From Nitrosomonas sp. (GTDB taxonomy: Bacteria; Pseudomonadota; Gammaproteobacteria; Burkholderiales; Nitrosomonadaceae), in the NCBI GenBank assembly GCA_016721865.1, contig JADKHF010000010.1:8785-72784 (forward strand): 64,000 bases of DNA, given 5' to 3'. Of this stretch, positions 37,708-48,267 are shown one piece after another (within the stretch, counting starts at the first letter, position 1; the number at the start of each line of letters is the position of its first letter). Under the pieces are notes generated by a model, which ran no database searches, was not told where the DNA came from, and saw only the letters and a program-made list of their open reading frames with translations. A program made the translations under genes and the position numbers.

Positions 37708-40474
37708 TGGTTAATATCTCAAGAGCACCCGTTATTCGTTTGCAGAATGTCAGTTTGCACTATGGAGACAACTGTGCGCTCGATAATCTCAGTTTGGAGT
37801 TTCCCGCCAGTTGTATGGTGGGTTTAATCGGCCCCGATGGCGTCGGAAAATCGAGTCTGATGTCGCTGCTGACGGGTGCGCGGGCAATGCAACAAGGGCA
37901 GATCGAAGTGCTGGGCGGCGACATGGCTGATCCCGCACATCGTCGCGCGGTGTGCCCGCGCATTGCCTACATGCCGCAGGGTCTGGGCAAAAATCTCTAT
38001 CACACTTTGTCCGTATTCGAGAACATCGATTTCTTTGGCCGTTTGTTTGGTCATCAACAGACTGAGCGTCATCAACGTATCAACGAGCTGCTCGAAAGCA
38101 CCGGTCTTTCTTCGTTTCGGGATCGCCCCGCAGGCAAGTTGTCGGGGGTATGAAACAAAAGCTTGGCTTGTGTTGTGCGCTGATCCATGAACCGGACCTA
38201 CTGGTACTCGATGAACCGACCACTGGTGTCGATCCACTGTCGCGCACCCAATTCTGGGAGTTGATTGAGCGTTTGCGTGTTCGGCACGTGAGCATGAGCG
38301 TGCTTGTTTCCACCGCCTATATGGATGAGGCGGAGCGCTTCGACTGGCTGGTGGCGATGGACGCAGGCAAGATCCTCGCCACTGGCACTGCGTCCGAGCT
38401 GCGCACACTCACTGGCACCAACACACTGGAAAAAGCCTTCATACAGCTGTTGCCGGAGGAAAAGCGCAAGGGCCACAAGGCAGTGGTGATTCCACCGAGA
38501 GACACCGGGAGCGTCCAGGAAATCGCGATCGAGGCACATGATCTGACCATGCGTTTCGGAGAATTTATTGCGGTCGATCGGGTTAATCTTCATATCTCCC
38601 GAGGTGAGATCTTCGGTTTTCTCGGTTCCAACGGTTGCGGCAAATCAACCACGATGAAAATGCTAACCGGCCTGTTGTCACCCAGTGAGGGCGAGGCGCG
38701 GCTATTCGGCCAAGTTCTTGATGCCGGTAACCTGATCACCCGCAAGCGGGTAGGCTATATGTCACAGGCATTCTCGCTATACTCGGAGTTGACCGTGCGG
38801 CAAAACCTGGAACTCCACGCAAAACTTTTCCACTTGCCCGATGCCGATATTCCCGCCCGTGTAACCGGGATGGCTGAACGTTTCCTGCTCGGTCCGGTCA
38901 TGGATTCCCTCCCTGATGCTTTGCCGCTGGGTATACGTCAGCGACTGTCTCTGGCGGTGGCAGTCATTCACAAGCCCGACCTGCTGATTCTCGACGAACC
39001 GACCTCCGGTGTTGATCCGGTAGCGCGTGATATGTTCTGGGAGCTGATCATCAATCTTGCCCGCCGTGACCAGGTTACTATCTTCATCTCCACTCATTTC
39101 ATGAATGAAGCCGAGCGCTGCGACCGCATATCGTTGATGCACGCGGGCAAGGTGCTCGCCAGTGATACCCCTGCTGCATTGATGGAACGCAGCGGCCACA
39201 CTACGCTGGAAAATACTTTTATCGACTACCTGAAACAAGCGAGTGGCATTAGTGACGAGGCGGGTACTGCCTCGGCTTCTGTAAATCCAATTATCATGGC
39301 TACTGTTTCATCAGAGGGCATTCATTCTGTCATCGCACCAAATCCACGCTTCAGTCTGTTGCGGCTGCTCAGTTACACCCGGCGCGAAGCGCTTGAACTA
39401 CAGCGTGACCCGATCCGCGGCTCGATTGCGTTGTTCGGTACGGTATTGCTGATGTTCATCATGGGTTACGGCATTAGCATGGATGTCGAAAATCTGCGCT
39501 TTGCCGTGCTTGATCGTGATCAGACTACGCTCAGCCAAAACTACGCACTCGATCTTGGTGGTTCACGTTACTTCATCGAACGACCGCCGATTTCTGATTA
39601 CGAAGAGCTCGACCGGCGTATGCGCAGCGGGGAGTTGAGCCTGGCACTGGAGATTCCACCGAATTTTGCGCGTGATCTGGCACGTGGAGATAACGTTAGG
39701 ATTGGCGCTTGGATAGACGGCGCGATGCCAAACCGCGCCGAGAACGTGCGCGGCTATGTGCAGGCCATGCACCAGGGCTGGTTGATGGAACAGGCGCGCC
39801 GTCATGTCTCTGGCCACGTGCCTGCCGGATTGGTCACAATCGAGACGCGTTTTCGTTACAACCCCGACGTCAAGAGCCTGCCCGCTATCGTGCCCGCAGT
39901 GATTCCGGAGCTGTTGATGCTGATTCTGACCATGCTCAGCGCGTTGAGTGTGGTGCGTGAAAAGGAGCTCGGATCCATCCTTAATCTGTATGTTACACCG
40001 GTGACCAAGTTGGAATTTCTCCTCGGCAAACAACTGCCCTACATCGCCATGGGAATGATCAATTTCTTCCTGCTCTGTGCCTTAGCCATATTCGTATTTG
40101 GCGTGCCGCTCAAAGGTGATTTTCTGCTGCTGACATTGGCTGCGTTGCTCTACGTTACATCTGCCACCGGCCTGGGATTGCTGATTTCTGCCTTCACCCG
40201 GAGCCAGATTGCCGCGATTTTCGCCACGGCACTTGGCACGATAATTCCGGCTTCGCAGTTTTCCGGCATGATTGATCCGGTATCCTCATTGGAGGGCGGG
40301 GCACGCTTCATCGGTGAGATTTATCCGACTACGTATTTTCTGACTATCAGTCGCGGTGTTTTCTCCAAGGCACTGGGTTTCGCCGATCTCAGCCCCTTGT
40401 TACTGCCGCTTGCTGTCTCCATTCCCGTGCTCCTGGTCCTGAGCATCGCGTTACTGAAGAAACAGGAGCGTTAG
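37704..40474 (+). CDS. rbbA: RbbA-type ABC ATPase-permease (one frameshift)
   Basis: Fusion of two ABC ATPase domains and an ABC-2 permease, about 923 codons (E. coli RbbA/YhiH is about 911). The first Walker A GPDGVGKSS and the second GSNGCGKST are present. Walker B/H-loop segments are LVLDEPTTGVDP and LILDEPTSGVDP. The C-terminal third has about six membrane segments. One G is missing at about 38147 in LSGGMKQKL (C-loop of domain 1), in a G-run. The first Walker A carries Asp-Gly where Pro-Gly-Ser is often seen. Operon as in E. coli yhiI-rbbA-yhhJ. Confidence 0.92.
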
Positions 40475-40476
40475 CC

Positions 40477-41600
40477 TTGCACACACTGCTTAATATCTTC
40501 TATCTCGGAGTCAAGGAGTTGCGCAGTCTGGGACGTGATACGCTGATGTTGATCCTGATTTTATTCGCCTTTACCGGCCAGGTGTATCTGACTGCGACCG
40601 GTCTTCCCGGCGTTTTGCACAAGGCACCCATCGCGGTCGTCGACGAAGATCGCTCGCAATTGTCGACACGCATATTCAATGCTTTTTATCCGCCGTATTT
40701 CCTGATGCCGGAGATGATCGATCAATACGCCACCGATCCTGGCTTGGATGTGGGCCTGTACACTTTCGTGCTCGATATTCCATCTGATTTTCAGCGCGAC
40801 GTGCTGGCCGGTCACCGGCCGACGATCCAGATCAACATAGATGCCACGCGCATGTCGCAGGCTTTCATTGAAACAGCTATATCCAGAATATTATTACTGG
40901 CGAAGTCGCGGACTTTGTTCAGGGGCATCGCACGATCATTACATTGCCCGCGGAGCTCGAAGTGCGTATGCGCTTCAATTCCAATTTGGATCCAATGTGG
41001 TTCGGTGCGGTCATGCAGGTCATCAACAGCGTTACCATGCTGTCTATCATTCTCACTGGCGCGGCACTGATTCGCGAACGGGAGCACGGTACCATCGAGC
41101 ACCTGTTGGTGATGCCGTTGACCCCATTTGAAATCATGATGGCCAAGGTCTGGTCAATGGGATTGGTCGTGGCGATCGTGGCGACAGCTTCAATAGTCTT
41201 CGTCGTGCAGGAACTGTTGCATGTTCCAATCGAAGGTTTGGTCGGATTATTCGTCGGTGGGATGATGCTGCACCTTTTTGCCACCACCTCGATGGGAATT
41301 TTTCTTGGTACAGTGGCACGCTCGATGCCGCAAATGGGGCTTTTGATGATCATCATGCTACTACCCTTGCAGATGCTTTCCGGTGCCATAACGCCGCGCG
41401 AGAGCATGCCTGAACTAGTGCAGAACATTATGCTGTTAGCGCCGACCACTCATTTCGTCTCGCTCGCTCAGGCGATTCTCTACCGCGGAGCGGACTTCAG
41501 CATCGTATGGCCGGAATTTCTGGCCCTGATTGCGATCGGCAGTGTTTTTTTCTTGCTGGCACTCGCCCGATTCCGCAAAATTATAAGCGCAATGTCCTGA
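40477..41600 (+). CDS. yhhJ: ABC-2 type permease, YhhJ-like (frameshifted)
   Basis: About 375 codons, the same as E. coli YhhJ. It has an N-terminal membrane helix, a large periplasmic loop (about residues 30-180) and five to six C-terminal helices (for example LIREREHGTIEHLLVMPL, then MLLPLQMLSGAITP). Frame changes are needed near 40880, where the sequence continues as NIITGEVADFVQGH. The start is a TTG at 40477, 2 bp after rbbA. Substrate unknown; related systems export drugs or siderophores. Confidence 0.88.
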
Positions 41601-41633
41601 TCTTTATGCTGAACTCACAAGAAATTACCGCAA

Positions 41634-42092
41634 CTAATTAACACCTGTATTATTTTTCCACTTCCAACGCAACCATACCCGTAACTGCCTGAACTCCTCT
41701 GCATCAATGCCATCGGGTAATATTACTATACTACGCGTAAAAAATTTTCCCATAGGCTTTATATTCAGTACCGTCAGATAAGGCGCGACAAAGGTGCTGC
41801 TACCCAGTATGCTGCACGTCATTGATTCACCGGCACATGTGGTTAATCTGCATTGCATGTCATCGGATAATTCAAAAAACTTCACGGCATTGTCCGCAGC
41901 GAGCAATGCATCCTTACGCAAATAGTAAATTAAACTGAATGCCAGCGCGAAAGCGACAACCGTTTTGATACCCAAAGTTATCTCCAGGAACCATAATAAA
42001 CCGGCTGTGACAAGATGAGCTAGCGTGAGTATTGTCGCGAGCAGATATGAAGGTTTGCGATGGATGGATAGAACAGCCATATTTATAAACAC
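41634..42092 (-). CDS. ygfX: YgfX family membrane protein
   Basis: About 152 residues with two N-terminal membrane helices (LLATILTLAHLVTAGLLWF and TVVAFALAFSLIYYL) and a cytosolic C-terminus ending FRQLRVWLRWKW. This fits the YgfX/CptA-like family, which in E. coli is paired with SdhE. sdhE itself is not in the window. It is divergent from ygfZ. ATG at 42080 (MAVLSIH) may be the true start. Confidence 0.75.
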   Translation of the reverse strand: MFINMAVLSIHRKPSYLLATILTLAHLVTAGLLWFLEITLGIKTVVAFALAFSLIYYLRKDALLAADNAVKFFELSDDMQCRLTTCAGESMTCSILGSSTFVAPYLTVLNIKPMGKFFTRSIVILPDGIDAEEFRQLRVWLRWKWKNNTGVN

Positions 42093-42243
42093 TTATCAAT
42101 CATTAAATGTTTCAGTAAAAAAATTGAACCAACTCTCGCCTGGATAAAATGGTATCCAGAGTTTATTTCCTGAGACTGGCTCTTGATTTTACCTGGGCAG
42201 GATATCGTATAATCACGCTCTTCTATATATTCACAGCTATTGT

Positions 42244-43285
42244 ATGAACCCAATTTGGCAAACCTATTTACACAAAAATCACGCTGTTATTGAAAATGAT
42301 TGTGTGGCTCATTTTGGCGATAGCACAACGGAACTTAAAGATACGCAAACAGGGACTGTTATAGCCGATCTTTCCCATTATGGCTTGATTCGGTTTTCCG
42401 GAGACGATGCGCCAACCTTTTTGCAAAGCCAGGTCAGTTGCGATATCCGCGAAATCAATCTGCAAAAAGCACAATATGGCAGCTATTGCACCCCAAAAGG
42501 GCGAGTTCTGGCAAATTTCTTACTGTGGCAGCAGGATGATGCATTTTTAATGCAACTACCTGCCAGTTTGTGTATTCCCGTACAAAAGCGTTTATCACTC
42601 TATGTAATGCGTGCAAATGTACAATTGAGTGATGCGAGTAACACGCTGGTTCGAATCGGAATTGCGGGTCAGAATGTCGCTGCGCTTATTGAAGAAATCA
42701 CAGGGTTGTCATGCAATTCAAATCTACCGCTACAGGTCATCCATAATGAAAAAGTCACTATTATTTGTCTGACACAGAACCGTGTAGAGCTGATCACATC
42801 AGTCGAGAATGCGCCTACGCTCTGGGAACATTCTAGCCAACATGCAAATCCTATTGGCGCCAGCTGCTGGGATTGGTTGGATATCCAATCCGGAATTCCA
42901 GTAATTTTACCCGAAACCCAGGAAGAGTTTTTGCCACAAATGATCAATTTAGACGCGATTGGCGGCATCAGTTTCAAGAAAGGCTGTTATCCTGGGCAAG
43001 AAATCGTGGCACGTACACAGTATCTTGGGAAACTCAAACGCCGCATGTTTCTCGCGCACATAGCCACAGCAGCAGCGGTAAAAGCAGGTGATGTGTTATA
43101 TAGCATTGATATGGACGGTCAGTCCAGCGGCAATGTCATCAATGCGGCCGCATCGCCGAATGGGAGGTTTTGATATTCTGGCGGTAATCCAGCAAAGCAG
43201 TGTTGATTCATGCCAGATTCATTGGCAATCGCTGCAAGGACCTGTTCTGGAAATCAAATTATTACCCTATTCATTACCAGCATAA
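42244..43285 (+). CDS. ygfZ: YgfZ/GcvT-like folate-binding Fe-S protein (frameshifted)
   Basis: Tetrahydrofolate-dependent factor for Fe-S cluster proteins and tRNA modification. The signature KGCYPGQEIVARTQYLGKLK is diagnostic; its Cys is the family's functional residue. It ends at 43285 after a frame change in the G-run near 43165, giving about 347 codons. Divergent from ygfX, convergent with the DUF502 gene. Confidence 0.92.
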
Positions 43286-43320
43286 AAATGAACCAATGCA
43301 ACACTTCTTGATTTCACTGT

Positions 43321-44034
43321 TTATTGTTTCGCAGCAGCTTGATCTTGCTGTTTTGGCTTGTTAGTGAAGCGCAAACTTTCGGGTGCATTGGTGCCGCCCG
43401 TCACAACAAATGTCATTGCTTCTTCTGTCGTCCAATCCGTTAGTATCACATCGTCCATCGGCAGTATTTCAATATAACCGGATGTGGGATTGGGTGAGGT
43501 TGGCACATAAACAGCAGCCAGTTTCCTTCCATTATCTTCGTCATGCATGATTTTCGTGATAAAACCGACGGCCTTCATTTCCGATGATGGAAAACTGATT
43601 AGAACGACTCGTTGTCCAGTAACAGGTGGCTGGCTGATTGTGTGCAAAAAACGTTTGGTGGCGCCATAAATTGTTTGTACTAAAGGCACTCTGGCCAGTA
43701 TGTATTCGTAAATGCTGATAACTTTCTTGCCAATAACAAAAGATGCCAGCAATCCGATGCCATACAGACTGATTACTGTCAGCAGTGCTGCAACCGCTTG
43801 CTGAAAATTGGAATCCAGCAGCCAGCTCGCTGTAGTATCTGAAAAGGGTCGAACTACACGGGCCATTCCCTTTAATAAAGGATCTCCGATACGCGCCAAT
43901 AAATTTAATAAAAAATCAAAAACCAACCAGGTAACCCACAATGGTGCTACCGTAAGAAAACCAATCAGTATGTAGCGACCTACATGAGCAGAGCGTGCTG
44001 TGCGCTTCTCTTCATCAATTTTTTGTATTGTCAT
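43321..44034 (-). CDS. DUF502 membrane protein
   Basis: 237 residues with two membrane helices (YILIGFLTVAPLWVTWLVFD and AALLTVISLYGIGLLASFV). Family motifs include PLVQTIYGATKRFLHTI, VVLISFPSSEMKAVGFIT and VYVPTSPNPTSGYIEILP, all typical of DUF502. Function unknown. Intact. Confidence 0.93.
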   Translation of the reverse strand: MTIQKIDEEKRTARSAHVGRYILIGFLTVAPLWVTWLVFDFLLNLLARIGDPLLKGMARVVRPFSDTTASWLLDSNFQQAVAALLTVISLYGIGLLASFVIGKKVISIYEYILARVPLVQTIYGATKRFLHTISQPPVTGQRVVLISFPSSEMKAVGFITKIMHDEDNGRKLAAVYVPTSPNPTSGYIEILPMDDVILTDWTTEEAMTFVVTGGTNAPESLRFTNKPKQQDQAAAKQ

Positions 44035-44495
44035 GCTCTAAACTCATCTCCGACTGAACAGCAAATCTGCTTCAAACCTTTTTGTATAATAAGTGCTGCT
44101 TTTATTCGTGAATGACCACAATCAGCCATAATTTATTCATGACTAAACCGGCTATGATAATATTATTTGGTGAAAGACCGGAGTAAATATTCGAAATATC
44201 ATTTACTGGCAAGCCAGCATTGTTCTTGGTAGAATCGCTGAGCTAGCTGCTTTAATTTCTAACATAAATAGCTGGCTATTCATGTGTTATACCAAATATT
44301 AACGTGATATTTATTTTCTATTGCTTCGGAAAAATTTTGAACAGTGAGCATTCCCTTTTTTCAAGGAGGCGAATAAATAGTTTATTGTAAAACAGCATCG
44401 TAATATGCGAACTCAATTAATTAACAAACAAAAAATCATCACCCATACAGCCTCGTGTTCAGGGTGCACTTTTATAAGAATGAAAAGGAACTGTT
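44035..44495. other. Long AT-rich leader before the GTPase gene
   Basis: About 460 bp without a gene between divergent transcription units. It contains CAAGGAGGCGAATAAAT at about 44360-44376, which could be a ribosome binding site without an open frame. No repeat or structured RNA is recognised. Confidence 0.4.
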
Positions 44496-45959
44496 ATGTC
44501 ACATAGTTCAACACAAATCAATAAGTATCTGAGAAGCTTGCAAAAACACCTTGCTGACGAACATCCCGATAATCCGACTCTGGCTAACGCGGTAAAAAGT
44601 TTTAGAAAAATGGATTATGTCGGTCATAGTATGGGACTAATCGGTAACGATGAATCCTATGCGACTTGTGTGACGTGGTGGCCTATGATCGCTGTATTAG
44701 GTACATTTTCTGCCGGCAAATCAACGTATATCAACTCTTATTTGAATATGCCGCTGCAACGCACGGGAAATCAGGCTGTCGATGATAAATTCACCGTAAT
44801 TTGCTACAGCCGCCAGAATGAGGCAAAAACACTGCCTGGCATAGCGCTCGATGCAGATCCGCGTTTCCCCTTTTTTCAGATAAGCCGTAGTATTGATGAA
44901 ATCTCTGAAGCAGGACAGGAACGTATTGATGCCTACCTGCAATTAAAAACTTGTCCATCTGAAAACATACGAGGAAAAATTCTTATTGATTCTCCAGGTT
45001 TTGATGCCGACAATCAACGCGCATCTACATTACGCTTAACCCAACACATCATCAATTTATCTGATCTTGTCCTGGTATTTTTTGATGCGCGCCATCCAGA
45101 ACCTAAAGCCATGCAGGATACTTTGGCTTATTTGGTATCAGCGAGTGTTAATCGCGCAGACGCCAATAAATTTCTTTATATTCTTAACCAGATTGATGTA
45201 ACAGCACAAGAAGACAATCCTGAAGAGGTTGTCTCAGCCTGGCAGCGTTCACTGGCTGAAGTAGGTCTAGTTACCGGACGATTCTATCGAATATATAATC
45301 CAAGTGCTGCCGTTCCGATTGCCAATCCGCATGTCAAGGAACGTTTCGAAAAAAAACGAGCAGAAGATATGGCTGATATCAATGCGCGCATGCACCAAAT
45401 AGAAGTAGAGCGCTCGTATCGTATTGTCGGGAAGCTTGAACAAACAGCAAAAGGTATCAAAAATCAGATTGTCAACAAACTCTCTGAGATGCTTAAAAAA
45501 TGGAAAAGCAGAGTCATTCTATTTGATACTATGGCATTTGGCGTATTGGCTATTTTAGCGGGTGTAGTTTTAACTATGAATGAATCCTGGGGTCTTCTTA
45601 CAACTTTTCCAAATGAAATCATACAGGGCGAAACCACCGCGTTGGTCATAGCTTCATTTCTGGTAATCGGTATTATTTATATCCATTTTTCTATTCGCCG
45701 CGCTGTTGCCAACAACCTGTTGAAGAAATTGGCCAATGAATTGGGAAATGATAATGAAACATACAAAAATTACATGCAGGCATTTAACAAAAGTACCGCA
45801 GCGCATCGTCCGATTTTCCTGAAGAACCCGGCTGGCTGGAATGAAGTAGCACAACAAACAATTGATGAGATCATTAATGAAGCCAATGATTACATTCAGG
45901 CATTAAATGATCAGTTTACGAATCCCTCAGGAAATGGAGGAGAGAATTCACAGGTTTAA
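44496..45959 (+). CDS. Dynamin-like GTPase with membrane insertion
   Basis: 487 residues. P-loop GTFSAGKST, switch region with a Thr after KFTVICYS, G3 DSPGFDADNQR and G4 NQID place it in the dynamin/EHD superfamily. After a coiled-coil segment there are two adjacent membrane helices (about residues 345-365 and 385-405: VLAILAGVVLTMNESWG, ALVIASFLVIGIIYIHF), then a helical C-terminus. Bacterial dynamin-like proteins act in membrane remodelling or stress protection. It lies alone, not in the usual tandem pair. AAAAGGAACTGTT precedes the ATG. Confidence 0.85.
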   Translation: MSHSSTQINKYLRSLQKHLADEHPDNPTLANAVKSFRKMDYVGHSMGLIGNDESYATCVTWWPMIAVLGTFSAGKSTYINSYLNMPLQRTGNQAVDDKFTVICYSRQNEAKTLPGIALDADPRFPFFQISRSIDEISEAGQERIDAYLQLKTCPSENIRGKILIDSPGFDADNQRASTLRLTQHIINLSDLVLVFFDARHPEPKAMQDTLAYLVSASVNRADANKFLYILNQIDVTAQEDNPEEVVSAWQRSLAEVGLVTGRFYRIYNPSAAVPIANPHVKERFEKKRAEDMADINARMHQIEVERSYRIVGKLEQTAKGIKNQIVNKLSEMLKKWKSRVILFDTMAFGVLAILAGVVLTMNESWGLLTTFPNEIIQGETTALVIASFLVIGIIYIHFSIRRAVANNLLKKLANELGNDNETYKNYMQAFNKSTAAHRPIFLKNPAGWNEVAQQTIDEIINEANDYIQALNDQFTNPSGNGGENSQV

Positions 45960-46000
45960 GGTTTCTTGTATTTACTCATTAGTATTCGGCAATTCAGTAG

Positions 46001-46031
46001 ACTTGCGATTCCCCGTGGTCTTGCCACAGGG
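46001..46031. repeat. REP-like palindrome (ACTTGCGATTCC type)
   Basis: ACTTGCGATTCC lead-in followed by the hairpin CCCCGTGG-TCTT-GCCACAGGG. Almost the same unit occurs at 57262-57293, just before IS630 copy 2, and a weaker one at 60530-60561. Confidence 0.7.
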
Positions 46032-46169
46032 ATAGGCGCATGGCGCGCGGAGCAAATTTATTTTCTGGCGTATCCATTTTTGACTCGTTGTTCTAATAAC
46101 TTAATAGATTTGTATTTTATCGAAAAGAGTGATGCTCAGAATTTGTAAAATTGTGTAAAGTGAGGGTCC

Positions 46170-46300
46170 GATATTCAGGCGATTGATAAACTTGATCGCT
46201 AGTTTACTGTCTGTTGGATACGTAATGTTTTTCTCATGCACAGTCGTGTCCATATGAATGACATCTTCCAGCGCCGATTCCCCATGCAAACTTAATCATG
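46170..46300 (-). pseudogene. Fragment of an IS5/IS1182-like transposase
   Basis: Minus-strand peptide GESALEDVIHMDTTVHEKNI continuing TYPTDSKLAIKFINRLN. DTTVxEKNIxYPTDSKL is a hallmark block of a DDE transposase group in the IS5/IS1182 range. Nothing of the rest of the element is seen, so this is a relic. Confidence 0.65.
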
Positions 46301-46733
46301 AGATACTTGATCCTGTTTTCCTCAGTTGAAGTCTCTTCATCGCTTTAGAATCCTGTAAATTAAGGTGTTCTGTAAGATTCTTATCATCACCAGCCGGGTG
46401 AAATTTTAATAAAACAGTAAAAATCAGCTGAAAGTTTTACTATACTTTGCTTTTTGCTTGTTTGTGGCAACTGAGGAGCAGTTTATATTTTTGGCTGGAA
46501 ACTGATATCAACATCAAGTTATAGCTGTTTTTGCTGCCATAAATTGCAAATGAGCGTAGTACGCGGCCTTTAGCCGCAATGCGTGTGAAACAAGCAACAT
46601 GTCAGTCGATATTGGACAAGAACTAATACATCAAATAGATCAATTAGTTGAATTGTTTTTCTTGAGAGGATTTTAGGATTAACGATGACATAGCCTTTAA
46701 CAATTGCTACCATTAATTAACTGAGAGAAATTT

Positions 46734-47246
46734 ATGACTACTTCAAATATGTATAAAACATCCATACCCGTTTTTAAACAGCTATTGACCAGTTTAAGCG
46801 CAATTTTGACCAAGGCTGAAGTCTACGCAAACGAGAAAAAATTTGAACCGGCAATATTGCTGAATTCTCGGCTATATCCTGATATGTTTCCATTAATCCG
46901 CCAAGTGCAAGTCGCCGCCGATTTTGCCAAGAGTGTATCAGCGCGACTGGCAGGTGTTGAAGTGCCGATGTATGAAGATAACGAACAGACCTTCGCCGAT
47001 TTGCAAGCACGAATTAGCAAGACCTTGTCGTTTATCGAAAGTCTGACACCCGCTCAATTCGAAGGCAGCGAGCAGCATGAAATCGTGTTACGTCCTGGTA
47101 CACCGAAAGAGAAAAAGCTGGTTGGTCACAACTACCTTTTCAACTATGGTTTGCCGCAATTCTTTTTCCATGTCACTACCGCCTATGCGATTTTACGGCA
47201 CAATGGTCTGGAAGTCGGCAAAGGTGATTTTATGGGTGCCTACTAG
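46734..47246 (+). CDS. DUF1993 family protein
   Basis: 170 residues, intact. It begins MYKTSIPVFKQLLTSLSAIL and contains SRLYPDMFPLIRQVQVAADF and ending HNGLEVGKGDFMGAY, which fit DUF1993 proteins (DinB-like four-helix bundle). Function unknown. GAGAGAAATTT precedes the ATG. Confidence 0.9.
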   Translation: MTTSNMYKTSIPVFKQLLTSLSAILTKAEVYANEKKFEPAILLNSRLYPDMFPLIRQVQVAADFAKSVSARLAGVEVPMYEDNEQTFADLQARISKTLSFIESLTPAQFEGSEQHEIVLRPGTPKEKKLVGHNYLFNYGLPQFFFHVTTAYAILRHNGLEVGKGDFMGAY

Positions 47247-47436
47247 ATAGTTATTGCTGCACCACTACTTTGGCACTTTGATGCCGCTTTGTGTAGTGGG
47301 CGTCCATTCCATCAACCGGGTTCTGTTGCAATATTTACTCGGCAGATTCCGTAGTGCGATTGGTTATTTATTTCATTGTAGGCAGGCGGTTTGAGTTTGC
47401 CAAATGTCATGTCTATTTAATGCGGAGAGGTTTGAG

Positions 47437-47845
47437 TTGAAGAATTTTTGGATACATGGCGTTGAGCATCACTTAGTTCTTGCGTTTGGTGCCAATGCGC
47501 AACAAATGCGGAACGCAAGTGGGAAGTGACAACGCAAACAATAATGCCTAATGTGCTGACTCAACTGCCGGCCCATAAAGATATCGTTTGCATTGATGAT
47601 AAGAATCGTGGAAAACCCCTATTGCTGTTCATGAGTCATGGGAATTTTATAACTATAGAATCACAAATAATAATGCTGCATGGCAAATGAAATGCAAAGA
47701 TGAACTTAAGATGACCGGCGCTGGAAGAATTACTTTCAGTGCAGATAAATATACAGGCTCCGCTATCATTAAAATGAAAATGCCTCAATCAGAGCCTATG
47801 GAAATAGACCACACTTACTCAGGTAAGCGAATCGGAGATTGCTAA
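47437..47845 (+). pseudogene. DUF3617-type periplasmic protein (frameshifted)
   Basis: A TTG at 47437 after GGAGAGG could start a signal peptide ending LVLAFGANAQ. Another frame carries KWEVTTQTIMPNVLTQLPAH (about 47510-47575) with KDIVCIDDKNR. A third frame reads WQMKCKDELKMTGAGRITF, then IDHTYSGKRIGDC and stops at 47845. This order (WEVTTQ..MP, Cys, TGxG, YxGKRxGDC) fits DUF3617. At least two frame changes are needed; error or decay cannot be separated. Confidence 0.6.
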
Positions 47846-48267
47846 GCTTGTCGGACTTATGGTCAATCTGTAGCGCCAATGGGGAAACGGTTCATATTTC
47901 CTCAGTTTTTCATTGTATAGTCTCGCTACGATTGCTTAAGCCTGACAGGCTCCTGATATGCCGTTGAGAAACGTTTTCGGAGGCAGCCGATACAAGGCAA
48001 GGACAGGAGAAAAGCGCACTTAATTCATGATAAATGAGCATTTTGAGCCCGCTCTTATTAACATCGTAGCGGCTGCAGATAGTTTTTCAACGGTTTGTTA
48101 GAGTCCCGCGCCATGGAAAACATTCTTATTTAAATAAAGCAAGAATATGAATTCTTGGTTATGGATCTAACACCATTTTGCAAATGGTATCCTCCCAAAC
48201 AAGTCGTAAGATTCCGAATAAAAATTTTTACTCATCAGAATGATTACAACTTCGAACCCGTCATTCT
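47846..48267. other. Intergenic region, nothing recognised
   Basis: About 420 bp between the DUF3617 remnant and the convergent end of the arsenic operon. No gene, RNA or clear terminator is seen. Confidence 0.4.

Larger units (their letters stand above)
45960..46733. other. Intergenic region with REP and IS relic
   Basis: A REP-like palindrome at 46011-46031 and a transposase relic at about 46170-46300. The remainder is AT-rich with no recognised gene and supplies the promoter of the DUF1993 gene. Confidence 0.5.
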
